Source: Streptococcus sanguinis (GTDB lineage: Bacteria; Bacillota; Bacilli; Lactobacillales; Streptococcaceae). From it: DNA of 64,000 nt. The stretch lies in NCBI RefSeq assembly GCF_900635155.1, contig NZ_LR134002.1, forward strand, positions 1,736,001 to 1,800,000. The letters are read 5' to 3'. Below, piece by piece: positions 39,701-49,158 of this stretch. Below the pieces are notes generated by a model. It saw only the letters and a list, made by a program, of their open reading frames with translations. It made no database searches and had not been told where the DNA came from. Within the stretch, counting starts at the first letter, position 1, and each line of letters starts with the position of its first letter. The position numbers and the translations under genes were made by a program.

Positions 39701-40294
39701 TTAGACTGAAGCTGACTTGGAATGTCTCGCTTTAAGGATTTTCCTACCTAACAGGGCTCCAAGTAAAGCGCCCAGTAAAATGCTAGCTACAAACCAGAGG
39801 ACTAAGCTGGGTTCCGGCTTAAGCATGACCTGCTCAATATAAGCCTGAGTCTTTCCTCTGGCAAGAAGACTAGCTTCGTACTGCTTGGGTGCCAGCCACA
39901 TTAGGAAAATAGGACCCGCTGTGCTAAAGCTGAAAACCATAAAAGCCAGCAAGCTTCTAACAGTCTTTTGATAGCTGCCTGACCGAGCTATAAGATCCGC
40001 TAAAATACCGCAAATCAAACCTGGTAGAAAGGCTCCAAAGCCATGTCGACTGAGCAGAAAGAAGAGACCTAGCAGACAACCTAGGCCGCTGATTAGACCG
40101 AAGGTCTTTATTTTCTCAGTGTAGAAGATGAACAGAACTCCGCCAAAGAAAGCTGTAAAAGCCGGAGCGTAAAACATATTGCCCGAGCGGTCAAATAGAA
40201 GCCCAACCAAGACGCCTAAGAGCATGGCTAAAAAATAAAAGAGGTAAAAGAAGCCAGCCTGCTTCAGTTTGTCTTTTCTTATAGAGTATAGCAT
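39701..40294 (-). CDS. MptD-like putative ECF S component
   Basis: 197 residues and about six hydrophobic segments; begins MLYSIRKDKLKQAGFF. Layout and motifs (LVGLLFDRSGNMFYAPAFTAFFGGVLFI, GLICGILADLIARSGSYQ) resemble the MptD/Trep_Strep family of putative ECF substrate-binding proteins. It lies 31 bp before the SAM hydrolase gene and 21 bp after an M20 peptidase. No dedicated ATPase is adjacent, so it may share an EcfA/EcfT module. Substrate unknown. Confidence 0.75.
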   Translation of the reverse strand: MLYSIRKDKLKQAGFFYLFYFLAMLLGVLVGLLFDRSGNMFYAPAFTAFFGGVLFIFYTEKIKTFGLISGLGCLLGLFFLLSRHGFGAFLPGLICGILADLIARSGSYQKTVRSLLAFMVFSFSTAGPIFLMWLAPKQYEASLLARGKTQAYIEQVMLKPEPSLVLWFVASILLGALLGALLGRKILKARHSKSASV

Positions 40295-40315
40295 AAGCCT
40301 TCCTTTCCCACTAGT

Positions 40316-41698
40316 CTAGTCAGTTTGATGGTAACTGCCAATCAAGTCTTGAATGAGCTCTATATGTGTATAATAATCAGCAATTTTCACATTCTCATCT
40401 CCACCGTGGTCCCGGCTGTTGGCATTGCCAAGTCCAAAAGCCGCCATAGGAACCTCCAAGGCTTCATAAACCGTGTGCATCGGGCCAGTTCCGGCTGAGG
40501 TCGGCAGTACAGAGACGCCTTCGCAGTAGAAATCTTTTGCTAGTTCGATAAGATTGAGAATGGAAGGTGCGCTCATGTCGCTGCGATAGCTCATTTCTCC
40601 CAAGGTATAAGTCAGCTCAACTGCCGAATAGCCATTTTTATCCAGTTGCTGACGAATCTTGTCCAATACATTCTCTGGCTCCAGACCAGGCACCAGACGA
40701 ACCTCCATCTTAGCCTGGGCCTCTGAAGGCAAAATAGTTTTAACCCCTTGGCCTTGATAGCCTGATCCGAAGCCTTCAATATTCAGAGAAGGCTCAAAGT
40801 AAAAGCGACGAAGGAATTCCTTCCGTTCGTCCAACAAAACCGGCAATTTCAAGCCATAGACCTGACTCAACTCTTCAGGAGTCCGCAGGGCATATTCCTC
40901 AATCAGAGCCAGCTCCCGTTCATTTGGCTCTTGAACCTGCTCATAGATGCCTTCAACTAAGATGCGGCCGTCTGGACTGCGCAAGCTGGATAGAGCATTG
41001 ACCAAATACCAAGAAGCTGAATTGATAACCCCGCCGAAGCTAGAATGAATGTCTACATCTGCACTTTTGACCGTCATATCAAAGGTAACAATTCCCTTGT
41101 TACCACCCGAGATTTCCAGCTGTCCCAGATTATTGCGGCTGCCTTGCTCCCAGACCAGCAAATCTGCTCCTCGCAGGCGTTTGCGATGCTTGGCCAAATA
41201 TTTATCCAAGTCTGTCGAAGCAGACTCTTCTGCCCCTTCCATCATAAAAATAATATTGACCGGCAAATCACCGTGCTCTCGAATATACTTACGAACGGCC
41301 GTCAAACGAGCGGTAATGTGCCCCTTGTCATCATCCACTCCTCGCCCATACATAATCCCGTAATGAACTGACAGTGTAAAGGGATCATTGGTCCAAGGCT
41401 GGTCATCATCTGCCGGCACTGTATCGTAGTGGTTGTAGAAAATAATGGTCTTAGCAGCAGGATTTGAAGAAAGAAACTCCGCCAAAACAAATGGAGCAGT
41501 ATAGCTATCGTCAATCATGACCTTGGCACCTGCAGCTGTAAAAATCTCTCCCAAATAGTTGGCTACTTCCTGCAAGCCAACCTGCTGGGCAAAGATTGAT
41601 TTTTTAGAGATCAAGGTCCGCAGCACTTCAAAATAGTGCTGGGCTACCTCGTCGTTTTCAAATTTCTTGATTTGTTCAGTCTCAGTTGAGAAAGGCAT
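40316..41698 (-). CDS. M20/M25/M40 family metallopeptidase (dipeptidase type)
   Basis: 460 residues. Zinc-peptidase motifs: NHYDTVPADD (first metal His/Asp), GRGVDDDKGH, MEGAEESAS (catalytic Glu pair), and a final GDEN region. It resembles the M20 peptidase next to the methionine-uptake genes in pneumococci. It lies downstream of an amino-acid binding lipoprotein and upstream of ECF genes on the same strand, suggesting use of imported peptides or acylated amino acids. Confidence 0.9.
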   Translation of the reverse strand: MPFSTETEQIKKFENDEVAQHYFEVLRTLISKKSIFAQQVGLQEVANYLGEIFTAAGAKVMIDDSYTAPFVLAEFLSSNPAAKTIIFYNHYDTVPADDDQPWTNDPFTLSVHYGIMYGRGVDDDKGHITARLTAVRKYIREHGDLPVNIIFMMEGAEESASTDLDKYLAKHRKRLRGADLLVWEQGSRNNLGQLEISGGNKGIVTFDMTVKSADVDIHSSFGGVINSASWYLVNALSSLRSPDGRILVEGIYEQVQEPNERELALIEEYALRTPEELSQVYGLKLPVLLDERKEFLRRFYFEPSLNIEGFGSGYQGQGVKTILPSEAQAKMEVRLVPGLEPENVLDKIRQQLDKNGYSAVELTYTLGEMSYRSDMSAPSILNLIELAKDFYCEGVSVLPTSAGTGPMHTVYEALEVPMAAFGLGNANSRDHGGDENVKIADYYTHIELIQDLIGSYHQTD

Positions 41699-41720
41699 GC
41701 GTTACTCCTATTAACAGCAG

Positions 41721-41757
41721 ATAAAGGGCTGGGGAAATAAGCTTCCCCGCCCTTATC
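41721..41757 (-). other. Intercistronic hairpin before the M20 peptidase
   Basis: ATAAAGGGCtGGGGAA pairs with TTCCCCgCCCTTAT around a short loop. It is strong, but not followed by a U-run on the minus strand, so more likely an mRNA processing or stabilising element, or a partial attenuator, between the binding lipoprotein and peptidase genes. Confidence 0.5.
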
Positions 41758-41815
41758 GTATTTCTTGTATCAAAGTCTAGTCAGCCAAATTGCAGACTGG
41801 ACTTGATGGGATTTC

Positions 41816-42643
41816 TTACTTGATGTCTTTTGCATCTGGCAGGTAAGAGCCGCCAAAGAATTCTTGTGATAGTTTTTCAAGCGTACCGTCCTCATAGAGT
41901 TCCTTGATTCGCTTGTTGACAAATTTTTGCAGGTCTTCCTGACCGCTTGCAATAATCGGATAGACATAAGGCTGCTGGTCGCTTGGAAGTTCAATCACTT
42001 CCAGATTTTTCAAGCCTTGGTCTTTGATAATAGACTCTACAGTTATGCGCTCAAAAACTTTATAGTCCGTACGGCCGTCATTCAGATTGGCCAAGATTTG
42101 CTGAATGGTTCCGTCCGTATAATTGATTTTTGTCGGATTATCGCTATGTTCCTTGTTATAGTCCTCTAGTTGCTGAGCTGTTGAAGTCCCCTGAACAACC
42201 TCAGTAGACTTGCCGCCAATGTCATCCAGCGATTTGATGCCCTCACCCTTCCGGACAACTAAAACTGTTGGATTTTTCGCATATGGACTAGCATAGAGAT
42301 ATTTGTTAGCCCGTTCTTCGGAATAGCTGATATTATTGGCACCGATCTGGTAGCGGTCGCTGTCCAGACCTGAGAAAATAGAAGCCCACTTGGTCTTATT
42401 GAAATTGACTTCATACTTGTCTGAGTCCTTAAAGATAGCACGAAGGACTTCGATATCGTAGCCAGTCAGTTTACCGTCTTTATCCTCGTATGAAAATGGT
42501 TTGGTCGTTCCTACTGTTCCGACTTCTACCTTTATTTTCTCTGTTTTCTTCTCACTTGATGATGAGCAGGCCACTAGGGCACCAATGGCCAAGGCACTGA
42601 CAGCCGCCAGAGAGAAGTATTTCAAGGTTTTCTTCAGGTTCAT
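41816..42643 (-). CDS. Amino-acid ABC transporter substrate-binding lipoprotein
   Basis: 275 residues from [10 protein letters not shown] with GGAGG 10 bp upstream. Signal peptide with lipobox IGALVAC (Cys near residue 26), then a family-3 solute-binding domain ([52 protein letters not shown]). Likely cystine/sulfur or polar amino-acid specificity; resembles the pneumococcal binding protein near metQ. No permease or ATPase is adjacent, so it must work with a transporter encoded elsewhere. Confidence 0.88.
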   Translation of the reverse strand: MNLKKTLKYFSLAAVSALAIGALVACSSSSEKKTEKIKVEVGTVGTTKPFSYEDKDGKLTGYDIEVLRAIFKDSDKYEVNFNKTKWASIFSGLDSDRYQIGANNISYSEERANKYLYASPYAKNPTVLVVRKGEGIKSLDDIGGKSTEVVQGTSTAQQLEDYNKEHSDNPTKINYTDGTIQQILANLNDGRTDYKVFERITVESIIKDQGLKNLEVIELPSDQQPYVYPIIASGQEDLQKFVNKRIKELYEDGTLEKLSQEFFGGSYLPDAKDIK

Positions 42644-42760
42644 ATTTCGAATTCCTCCTAAAAAGTCTTTCTTTATCATATCAAATAAGGAGAAGCTTGA
42701 CCATTATATATTTTTTATGGAGGTGATAGCTTTTCTTTATCAGCTTTGAGGCAACTATCT

Positions 42761-43903
42761 CTAGACCTTCTGCTTATAGTACTGCAGGAGAAAGAGAGCA
42801 CTTTCGACATAGTAAGGAACGGAAACTTTGAAGGCTTCGTCGTCAATGACCATGCTATCGTGATGGAGGTCAGGAGCATTTTCTGCCCCATTTGAGCCGA
42901 TAAAGGCAAAGACGCCTGGAATCTTCTCTTGATAAAAGGCAAAATCTTCACCAGCCGAGGAAGGACTGGCAGGTAGGACCTCAGCCAGATTCTGTGAATG
43001 CTCATAGAGCAGCTCGGCCAATTCGGAATCATTATAGGTCACTGGCGGTGTATGGCCCCAAGAAATCCTGACTTGAGCTCCAAAATTCTCCGCTGTATTC
43101 TCTACAATTCGGATAAAGTCTTCCTTGAGACGCTGCTGCAAGGATGGATTGAAGCTGCGAATGGTTCCTTCAAAAAAGCCTGACTGCGGTAGTACATTCC
43201 AAGTCGCTCCAGCTTCTATATGGGTTACAGATAAGACAGCTGCTTCAAAAGGAGACACTATGCGGGCCACTAGAGCCTGCAGATTTTGAATCATACTGGT
43301 TAAGGTCAATACTGTATCAACACCCAGATCTGGCCTAGCCGCATGGCTGCTGACTCCTTCTACCTCAACCTTGAACTTCTCAACCCCAGCCATCATGGCT
43401 CCAGCTTTAAGCGCCAGCTGTCCCGCCTTAAGCTGGGGCATATTGTGAAAGCCAATAATAGCAGACACATCGTCCAGCAAACCAGTCGCAAGCACCTGAC
43501 TGGCTCCCAGAGAAGTTTCCTCAGCCGGCTGGAAAATCAAACGAACTGTCCCTCTCAAATCTCCTTCCATAGCCTTGAGCAGCTCAGCTGCCCCCAAGAG
43601 GCTGGTCTGGTGAAAATCATGGCCGCAAGCGTGCATGACGCCTACATTCTGACTGGCATAAGGTAGACCTGTCCGCTCCAAAATGGGCAGAGCATCGATA
43701 TCAGCCCTCAGGGCAATAACCGGCTTGCCAGAGCCAATCTCGGCAACCAAGCCCGTTTTCAGACCGGATTCTAAAATCCTAATCTCCAAATCTTCCAGAT
43801 AGCCTTTTAGAAAAGCCGTCGTTTCAAATTCCTGCCCAGACAGCTCTGGATGCTGATGAAGATAATGCCGCGTTTGCATCAGTTTATCATAAAATTTTTT
43901 CAT
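42761..43903 (-). CDS. M20 family amidohydrolase
   Basis: 380 residues from MKKFYDKLM with AAAGGAG; a much longer in-frame reading to 44089 runs through decayed sequence and is rejected. Typical aminoacylase/hippurate hydrolase motifs: HQHPELSGQEFET, ADIDALPI, HACGHDFH (metal), QPAEE and the GAEDFAFY-type SAGEDFAFY near the end. It hydrolyses N-acyl amino acids or similar amides. First gene of the run leading to the ECF S components. Confidence 0.92.
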   Translation of the reverse strand: MKKFYDKLMQTRHYLHQHPELSGQEFETTAFLKGYLEDLEIRILESGLKTGLVAEIGSGKPVIALRADIDALPILERTGLPYASQNVGVMHACGHDFHQTSLLGAAELLKAMEGDLRGTVRLIFQPAEETSLGASQVLATGLLDDVSAIIGFHNMPQLKAGQLALKAGAMMAGVEKFKVEVEGVSSHAARPDLGVDTVLTLTSMIQNLQALVARIVSPFEAAVLSVTHIEAGATWNVLPQSGFFEGTIRSFNPSLQQRLKEDFIRIVENTAENFGAQVRISWGHTPPVTYNDSELAELLYEHSQNLAEVLPASPSSAGEDFAFYQEKIPGVFAFIGSNGAENAPDLHHDSMVIDDEAFKVSVPYYVESALFLLQYYKQKV

Positions 43904-44015
43904 GGCAGACTCCTTTATTCGAATACACCTAGCTACCATCCAGTATAGCACAAAGCTGGACGAGGACACAAAAATAGAGAGCAAATAATCAATAATCAGC
44001 CCTCTAATTTTGCTA

Positions 44016-44162
44016 TTATGATATATCGCCTTCGAAAGAAATGACAATGGATTCATAAGAAAAATCACGCTCCAAGACCCACTTGCCATCAGTTTTTACA
44101 AATTTCAACTGATAATCTCGTTCTGGTTTGGAAGCAAGGCACAGGAAGCTAAGTTCTTCTCT
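44016..44162 (-). pseudogene. C-terminal gene remnant
   Basis: On the minus strand 48 open codons end in a coding-like sequence (RDYQLKFVKTDGKWVLERD followed by FSYESIVISFEGDIS) and a stop at 44016. No start codon or RBS is present, and a stop closes the frame at 44163. It looks like the tail of a deleted lipoprotein or NTF2-like gene. The rest of 43904-44242 holds no supported gene. Confidence 0.5.
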
Positions 44163-44242
44163 TTAATAAGTTAATCCTATGACTTTTCTATTTTGCTATA
44201 CTTATCTTGACTGGTAAATACAGTTTGAGACTTCTCATAACA

Positions 44243-44268
44243 GAAAACCTGTAGCTCCAACTACAGGT
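44243..44268 (-). terminator. Terminator after yebC
   Basis: ACCTGTAG/CTACAGGT (44247-44254 and 44261-44268) with a 6-base loop, then a short U-run on the minus strand. Confidence 0.75.
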
Positions 44269-44277
44269 CAAGTTTCT

Positions 44278-44994
44278 TTAGAATCCATCTACATTCGTAT
44301 AGATTTTTTGGACATCTTCGTCGTCTTCTAAAACGCTATAAAGCTTTTCAAAGGTTTCGAGGTCTTCACCGGTCAACTCTACTTCAGACTGAGGAATCAT
44401 TTCAAGCTCAGTTACTTGGAATTCTTGAATGCCAGATTCACGCAGAGCCACGATGGCCTTGTGAAGGTCAGTTGGAGCTGTATAAACAGTGATGCTTCCT
44501 TCTTCTGCTTCAACATCATCAACATCCACATCCGCTTCCAGCAGCTGTTCAAAGACGCTGTCAGCGTCGTCACCCGCAAAGACAATCACACCTTTATTAT
44601 CAAAAAGATAAGATACAGAGCCGCTAGCTCCCATATTGCCGCCATTTTTACCAAAAGCAGCACGGACATTGGCTGCAGTCCGATTGACATTTGAAGTCAG
44701 TGTATCGACAATCAGCATAGAACCGTTTGGCCCAAATCCTTCATAGCGGCCTTCAGTAAAGGTTTCGTCGGTGTTTCCTTTTGCCTTATCGATGGCCTTG
44801 TCAATGACATGCTTTGGCACCTGAGCCTGCTTAGCTCGGTCAATAACGAATTTCAAAGCTGTGTTAGACTCTGGATCTGGATCACCTTTTTTAGCTGCTA
44901 CATAGATTTCCACACCAAACTTAGCATATACTTTTGAGTTTGCGCCGTCTTTGGCCGTTTTCTTTGCCACAATATTGGCCCATTTACGTCCCAT
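44278..44994 (-). CDS. YebC/PmpR family (TACO1-like) protein
   Basis: 238 residues. Begins [20 protein letters not shown], the YebC N-terminal domain, followed by the conserved [19 protein letters not shown] block and an acidic C-terminus. Traditionally annotated as a transcriptional regulator; recent work on the family points to a ribosome-associated role in difficult translation. Single gene. Confidence 0.94.
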   Translation of the reverse strand: MGRKWANIVAKKTAKDGANSKVYAKFGVEIYVAAKKGDPDPESNTALKFVIDRAKQAQVPKHVIDKAIDKAKGNTDETFTEGRYEGFGPNGSMLIVDTLTSNVNRTAANVRAAFGKNGGNMGASGSVSYLFDNKGVIVFAGDDADSVFEQLLEADVDVDDVEAEEGSITVYTAPTDLHKAIVALRESGIQEFQVTELEMIPQSEVELTGEDLETFEKLYSVLEDDEDVQKIYTNVDGF

Positions 44995-45036
44995 TGGAGA
45001 TTCTCCTTTTGATAAATTACATTTTTAATCTTTCTT

Positions 45037-45045
45037 ATTATAACA
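45037..45045 (-). promoter_or_regulatory. Extended -10 of yebC
   Basis: TGTTATAAT on the minus strand, about 45 bp before the yebC start; no good -35. Confidence 0.45.
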
Positions 45046-45160
45046 CAGGGAATCAGAAAAATCACTAAGAAAAAATGATAGCTTCTAGAAGATTCAGCTT
45101 GCATTCTTCAACTCTTGTTAGCCTGAAATCGAGACAAATTTGATTTCTGTTTTCCTTCCA

Positions 45161-45193
45161 TAAAAAATCCAGCCGCTAAAAGAGCAACTGGAC
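45161..45193 (-). terminator. Terminator after the 184-residue membrane protein gene
   Basis: TCCAG/CTGGA with an extended imperfect stem, then U6 on the minus strand. Confidence 0.55.
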
Positions 45194-45261
45194 GATAAAT
45201 TCTATTTTCCGAAACCGGCAGGTCTGTCATAGCGGACCTTTACCGAAATCCATCAAAAATA

Positions 45262-45816
45262 TCACTGATAATTTTTCACAATAGGTAAATCCGGTTTGCA
45301 TCTGCTTAAACATGCAAAAACATCCTCTATTCTGCCATCTAAAAAAGTGACATCTACTCGAACGGACTTGCCATGATAAGGCTTGACATATAGGTAGTCT
45401 CTCCTATAGTACCTGACTCCCAGTCGAAAAGAAGCCTGCCCATCAGAAGTTCTTCCCCAAGCCGGCCGGTAAAAGACACTTTCCAGCTGATTCCAAGCAA
45501 AGCTATGCTCTTTCAACAAAGCTCCTCGCACGGTCAAGCCCCATTCTGTTCCCGCGAGAACAAAGCACTTTTTACTCAACTTACGTCCTGCATGGATTAT
45601 TATAAAAATTTCAAGTAGACTGGCTAACAGAAAGGTAAGGAAAGAAGGCAAACCGAATGAACTAATTCCTGATCCAGGCATGGCTTTATCAATTGAAAAC
45701 AAGAGCAAGCAAGCTAAAGCACCGAAAATGATGCCTGAGACTAAAAAGACAGAGGCTAAGATTACTATGGTCAAATAGAGTCCTCTACGGTAGCGAAAAG
45801 CAAACAATAAAGGCAT
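45262..45816 (-). CDS. Unknown two-helix membrane protein
   Basis: 184 residues. Two long hydrophobic segments (about 12-40 and 52-75) and a C-terminal soluble part rich in Arg and Tyr (LGVRYYRRDYLYVKPYHGK). AAGGAAA precedes the ATG. The C-terminal half may be a PH-like fold, but that is a guess. It lies 52 bp after the lipoprotein gene on the same strand. Function unknown. Confidence 0.65.
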   Translation of the reverse strand: MPLLFAFRYRRGLYLTIVILASVFLVSGIIFGALACLLLFSIDKAMPGSGISSFGLPSFLTFLLASLLEIFIIIHAGRKLSKKCFVLAGTEWGLTVRGALLKEHSFAWNQLESVFYRPAWGRTSDGQASFRLGVRYYRRDYLYVKPYHGKSVRVDVTFLDGRIEDVFACLSRCKPDLPIVKNYQ

Positions 45817-45868
45817 GACTTTTCCTTTCTTTCTCAGCTAATAGTTTAGAAGCTATTCTGTCAATGCT

Positions 45869-46672
45869 TTACTGAGGTGCTTTTATCTCATCTTCATCTA
45901 TAGTATTCCAGTCAGAATAATGAGTATCTGTTTGAACATCCATACTACCTTTTTCACCTTTATAAGATAAACCTAGCTTAAAGTCTTTTAAGAATAAGGT
46001 CTTTTTATCCAAGCGTACTTCTAACTTCTTATCCATATCTGCCTGAGTAACACCTGACAGCTCTAGTTTGAATTCTTCACCAAAAAGCCCTAGCAAATCA
46101 GCATTTTTACTGCTTAATTTAAAGACATATTCATCACCGCTTTCCTTTACAGTGACATCATCAGCCATTTGATAAAAGCCATCCATGAGTTTGAAATAAT
46201 CGGGCTGAACATAATAATCTGCCCCGCTTCCCATTTCTTGCTTAGACCATGTTCCATTTTTAGAAGAACGAGTATACAAAAGTTTATCCTGTCCGCCTGG
46301 CATAATCGCTTCTTGATAACTCTCCTGACCGCTCTCTTTTCCATCTATTACTAAATGTCCCTTGGCCAATTCATCAGTGCTTTTATCATAGAGAAGGTCT
46401 CCGCTCATCGTTTGAGTTTTATTGGAACCATCTACAGTGATAGATAGTTTTACCTTCATTTTCATTGAAGTTAGATCTTCATTCGCAGTTTCTGCTTTCT
46501 CCAAGAGTTCTTCAATATCGTCAGAAGAAGTATTCTTTTGGCTCTCACGGGAACTATTCTCAGTCACACCCTGATTCTTTTGAGAATGCTTCTGCCCAAT
46601 CAAGCTACAAGCCCCTAAACTAAGCGTCAGTAAAGCTGTAAGGGCCATAAAAGTAATCTTTTTGAATTTCAT
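45869..46672 (-). CDS. Lipoprotein, DUF6612-like
   Basis: 267 residues from MKFKKITF with AAAGGAGG upstream (extension to 46717 rejected). Lipoprotein signal with lipobox SLGAC (Cys near residue 21), then a Ser/Glu/Lys linker and a beta-rich domain with repeated lysine and acidic strands (TSMKMKVKLSITVDGSNKTQ, FKLGLSYKGEKGSMDV). It resembles LolA-fold lipoproteins of the DUF6612 kind in streptococci; the name is moderately sure. Function unknown. Confidence 0.75.
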   Translation of the reverse strand: MKFKKITFMALTALLTLSLGACSLIGQKHSQKNQGVTENSSRESQKNTSSDDIEELLEKAETANEDLTSMKMKVKLSITVDGSNKTQTMSGDLLYDKSTDELAKGHLVIDGKESGQESYQEAIMPGGQDKLLYTRSSKNGTWSKQEMGSGADYYVQPDYFKLMDGFYQMADDVTVKESGDEYVFKLSSKNADLLGLFGEEFKLELSGVTQADMDKKLEVRLDKKTLFLKDFKLGLSYKGEKGSMDVQTDTHYSDWNTIDEDEIKAPQ

Positions 46673-46855
46673 GAGTCTTCCTCCTTTGAGACATGGATAT
46701 GAAATATAATCATTCAATCAAGCCTAGCAATGTTTTATTGACCGAATACTACCTTTCATACCTACAGTCAAACCGCTAAAAAGCAAATCATGCTCTTTAG
46801 TTAAAACAAGTTCATTCATTTATTATACCATTTTTTCTGTACCATCACAAATAAA

Positions 46856-46880
46856 GTAAAAAGGTTGAAGATTCAACCTT
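46856..46880 (-). terminator. Terminator overlapping the tmcAL stop
   Basis: AAGGTTGAA/TTCAACCTT (46861-46869 and 46872-46880), then U-rich sequence on the minus strand; ends the yqeG-tmcAL operon. Confidence 0.75.
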
Positions 46881-47973
46881 GCTTGTCTTTCATAATCGGA
46901 ACCCGTCCAAAATTCTGCTCCCTAAGTGCGGGATTGCCTAGTTGATAGACCTTATCAGCCTGCTGGGTTAGACTATCCCATGGCTCCTTGCCGATACGGC
47001 TGACCAATTCGACCTTACCTTTAAGGCTGGACAAATGCTGGCGCCCCTGCTCGGAAAAGCCTAAAATGTGAACACCTGACGGAATCTCTTCTTGTCTAGC
47101 TCCGGTCAGGATATAGGTCAGCAGACGTCGAACCCGAGCCTTGGTATAGCGCTTGGTCGCCACCTGCTTAACTAGCTCTTCTATGGTCTCACTGCTTTTC
47201 AAGGCCTCTCTAATCCTGACGGCCAACTCCTGATTGACCTGATAAAAATCTGTCAAATCCGGACTTGTCACTATCTGGTAACGAAGGTAAGGAAAGAGGT
47301 CCGACCAGGTCACCTTGGGAGCCGTTTCAATCAAGTGATAGGCCGGAGTGAATTTTTTCAGAAAATCAGGCTGATCCAGATTCTGACGAAGGGCAGTTGC
47401 GGAAGCAAATTCCTGATTAGCTGACAAGGAATGATAGCCAGCCCCCTGGCGCTGAATCGGGCACAGCTTGATAGCCTTTCCTGCCACAGCCTTGGCATAG
47501 GCCAAGCCTAAGATATGATTGGGGGTAGAGCCTGAGAAATTGAGCCCTGCAAACTCCTGCCACATGGCCTGAGTCTTCTGGGGATATGATAGGGAATCAG
47601 GCAAGCCAGCCAGATAAGCCTCCATCTGCTCTGCCTTCTCGCCATAGACCCTCGAAATACTCCCATAGTCCAACACTTCCTCAGTTCCAAAAGTCAGATG
47701 CTCAATGCCCAGTCTCTCTAAGATGTCTACTGCCCCCTTAGCGAAAAAGTCTGCCGCCTGAACGCTGACCAAGAAAGGCAACTCAAGGACCAAATCCGCT
47801 CCAGCTTCCAAAGCCATCTGTGCCCGAGTCCACTTGTCCACGATAGCCGGCTCTCCGCGCTGAACAAAATTGCCACTCATAGCAATGATTTTCAGACTAG
47901 AAGCCTGCTCCAGCAGATATTTGTGCCCATTATGAAAAGGATTAAACTCTGCGATAATACCCGTAACTGTCAT
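46873..47973 (-). CDS. tmcAL: tRNA(Met) cytidine acetate ligase
   Basis: 366 residues from [17 protein letters not shown]; the longer in-frame reading overlaps the methyltransferase gene and is rejected. The nucleotidyltransferase HNGH motif is at the N-terminus. TmcAL activates acetate with ATP to acetylate C34 of elongator tRNA-Met. It follows the methyltransferase by 1 bp and is the last gene of the operon. Confidence 0.94.
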   Translation of the reverse strand: MTVTGIIAEFNPFHNGHKYLLEQASSLKIIAMSGNFVQRGEPAIVDKWTRAQMALEAGADLVLELPFLVSVQAADFFAKGAVDILERLGIEHLTFGTEEVLDYGSISRVYGEKAEQMEAYLAGLPDSLSYPQKTQAMWQEFAGLNFSGSTPNHILGLAYAKAVAGKAIKLCPIQRQGAGYHSLSANQEFASATALRQNLDQPDFLKKFTPAYHLIETAPKVTWSDLFPYLRYQIVTSPDLTDFYQVNQELAVRIREALKSSETIEELVKQVATKRYTKARVRRLLTYILTGARQEEIPSGVHILGFSEQGRQHLSSLKGKVELVSRIGKEPWDSLTQQADKVYQLGNPALREQNFGRVPIMKDKQG

Positions 47974-47974
47974 C

Positions 47975-48709
47975 TCATTTCTCCGCCACAAAGAACCAAC
48001 GAGCGCTCTTGTCAGTTGGCTCCTTGTCCTCAAAGTCCGCATAAACCTTGACGTTCTTAAAGCCTGCCTGCTCCAGCAAGATATCATAGGTCAGAATCTC
48101 ATAGGTCCGCTCCTCATGCACCTCATCATGGCGCGTGAAGCGCCCATCCTCGTCTTGGACAAAGAAGGTCAGCTCATGCACGATAGAATGAGGCGGTTCG
48201 TCCGCATAGGAATCCCATACCATAGCAAAGGTTTCAGCATTTTCGTGATAGGAATAGCCAGGAAAAACCTCGTCAATCTGGTAAATCGAGTGTACGTCAA
48301 AGATAAAGCGGCCGCCCTCATTTAGATGCTGGTAGACTTGAGTGAAGACCTGACCAACATCGACTTCGTCCTCCATATAGCAAATCGAGTCTGAATAGCA
48401 AGTCACCAAATCAAACTGACCGACGCCACTCAAATCCAGCATATTGCCCTGGATAAAGGGAATATCCAAACCGGCCTCTATGCTACGCTTCTCTGCCAAA
48501 TCCAGCATTTCCTGACTCAGGTCCAGCCCTGTCACCTCAAGACCCGCTTGCTTAAAATAAATGGACTGGATGCCCGTACCGCAGGCTAGCTCCAGCAGTT
48601 TTTTCTTATCCTTGGGAAAATAACGCAGGCTGAAATCCGTCCACTTCTCATACAAAGAATCATCCATAATCGCATCGTAAACCGACGCGAAGGTTTCATA
48701 AGTTGCCAT
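47975..48709 (-). CDS. SAM-dependent methyltransferase (YqeM type)
   Basis: 244 residues. Class I methyltransferase with SAM loop [15 protein letters not shown] and the following [12 protein letters not shown]. It occupies the same place, between rsfS and tmcAL, in streptococci and bacilli (yqeM). Substrate unknown. Coupled to tmcAL. Confidence 0.88.
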   Translation of the reverse strand: MATYETFASVYDAIMDDSLYEKWTDFSLRYFPKDKKKLLELACGTGIQSIYFKQAGLEVTGLDLSQEMLDLAEKRSIEAGLDIPFIQGNMLDLSGVGQFDLVTCYSDSICYMEDEVDVGQVFTQVYQHLNEGGRFIFDVHSIYQIDEVFPGYSYHENAETFAMVWDSYADEPPHSIVHELTFFVQDEDGRFTRHDEVHEERTYEILTYDILLEQAGFKNVKVYADFEDKEPTDKSARWFFVAEK

Positions 48710-48783
48710 ACTTTTCCTTTCAAAAATAGCCCAGCCAGCAGGCTGACTGAGCCGAATTCTACTTTCTGTCTAAGGGCAAAAAA

Positions 48784-49149
48784 TTACTTGTTTTTTTCTT
48801 CCAATAAGGCTGCAACATCCACACCAGTTGCTTCGTGCCACAACTTTTCCAGATTGTAATGCGCCCGCATTTCCTCAGAAAAGACATGGACAACCACGCC
48901 ACCCAAGTCTAAGAGAACCCAGCCACCAGCTGCATCTCCTTCGATATGACCAGCAGAAATACCAGCCGCAGCAGCTTTCTCACGGATATTTTCAGCTACT
49001 GCATCCAGCTGACGGCTGTTCATCGAGCTGACGATAACAAAGTAATCTGTCACCGTAGTCAGACCTTGCAAGTCCAAAGCCACAATATCTTCTGCACGCT
49101 TTTCATCGGCCGCCTTCACGACCAGTTCCAATAATTCTTGTTCTTTCAT
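48784..49149 (-). CDS. rsfS: Ribosomal silencing factor
   Basis: 121 residues. Typical blocks [31 protein letters not shown] and [15 protein letters not shown]. It binds L14 of the large subunit and prevents joining of subunits during starvation. It lies 9 bp after yqeK, in the conserved nadD-yqeK-rsfS order. Confidence 0.95.
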   Translation of the reverse strand: MKEQELLELVVKAADEKRAEDIVALDLQGLTTVTDYFVIVSSMNSRQLDAVAENIREKAAAAGISAGHIEGDAAGGWVLLDLGGVVVHVFSEEMRAHYNLEKLWHEATGVDVAALLEEKNK

Positions 49150-49158
49150 AGTTCCTCT

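Noticed and set aside
43904-44089. 62-codon N-terminal extension of the M20 amidohydrolase
   Set aside because: The ATG at 43903 has a good RBS and begins the family sequence; the extension lies in another frame of the decayed fragment.
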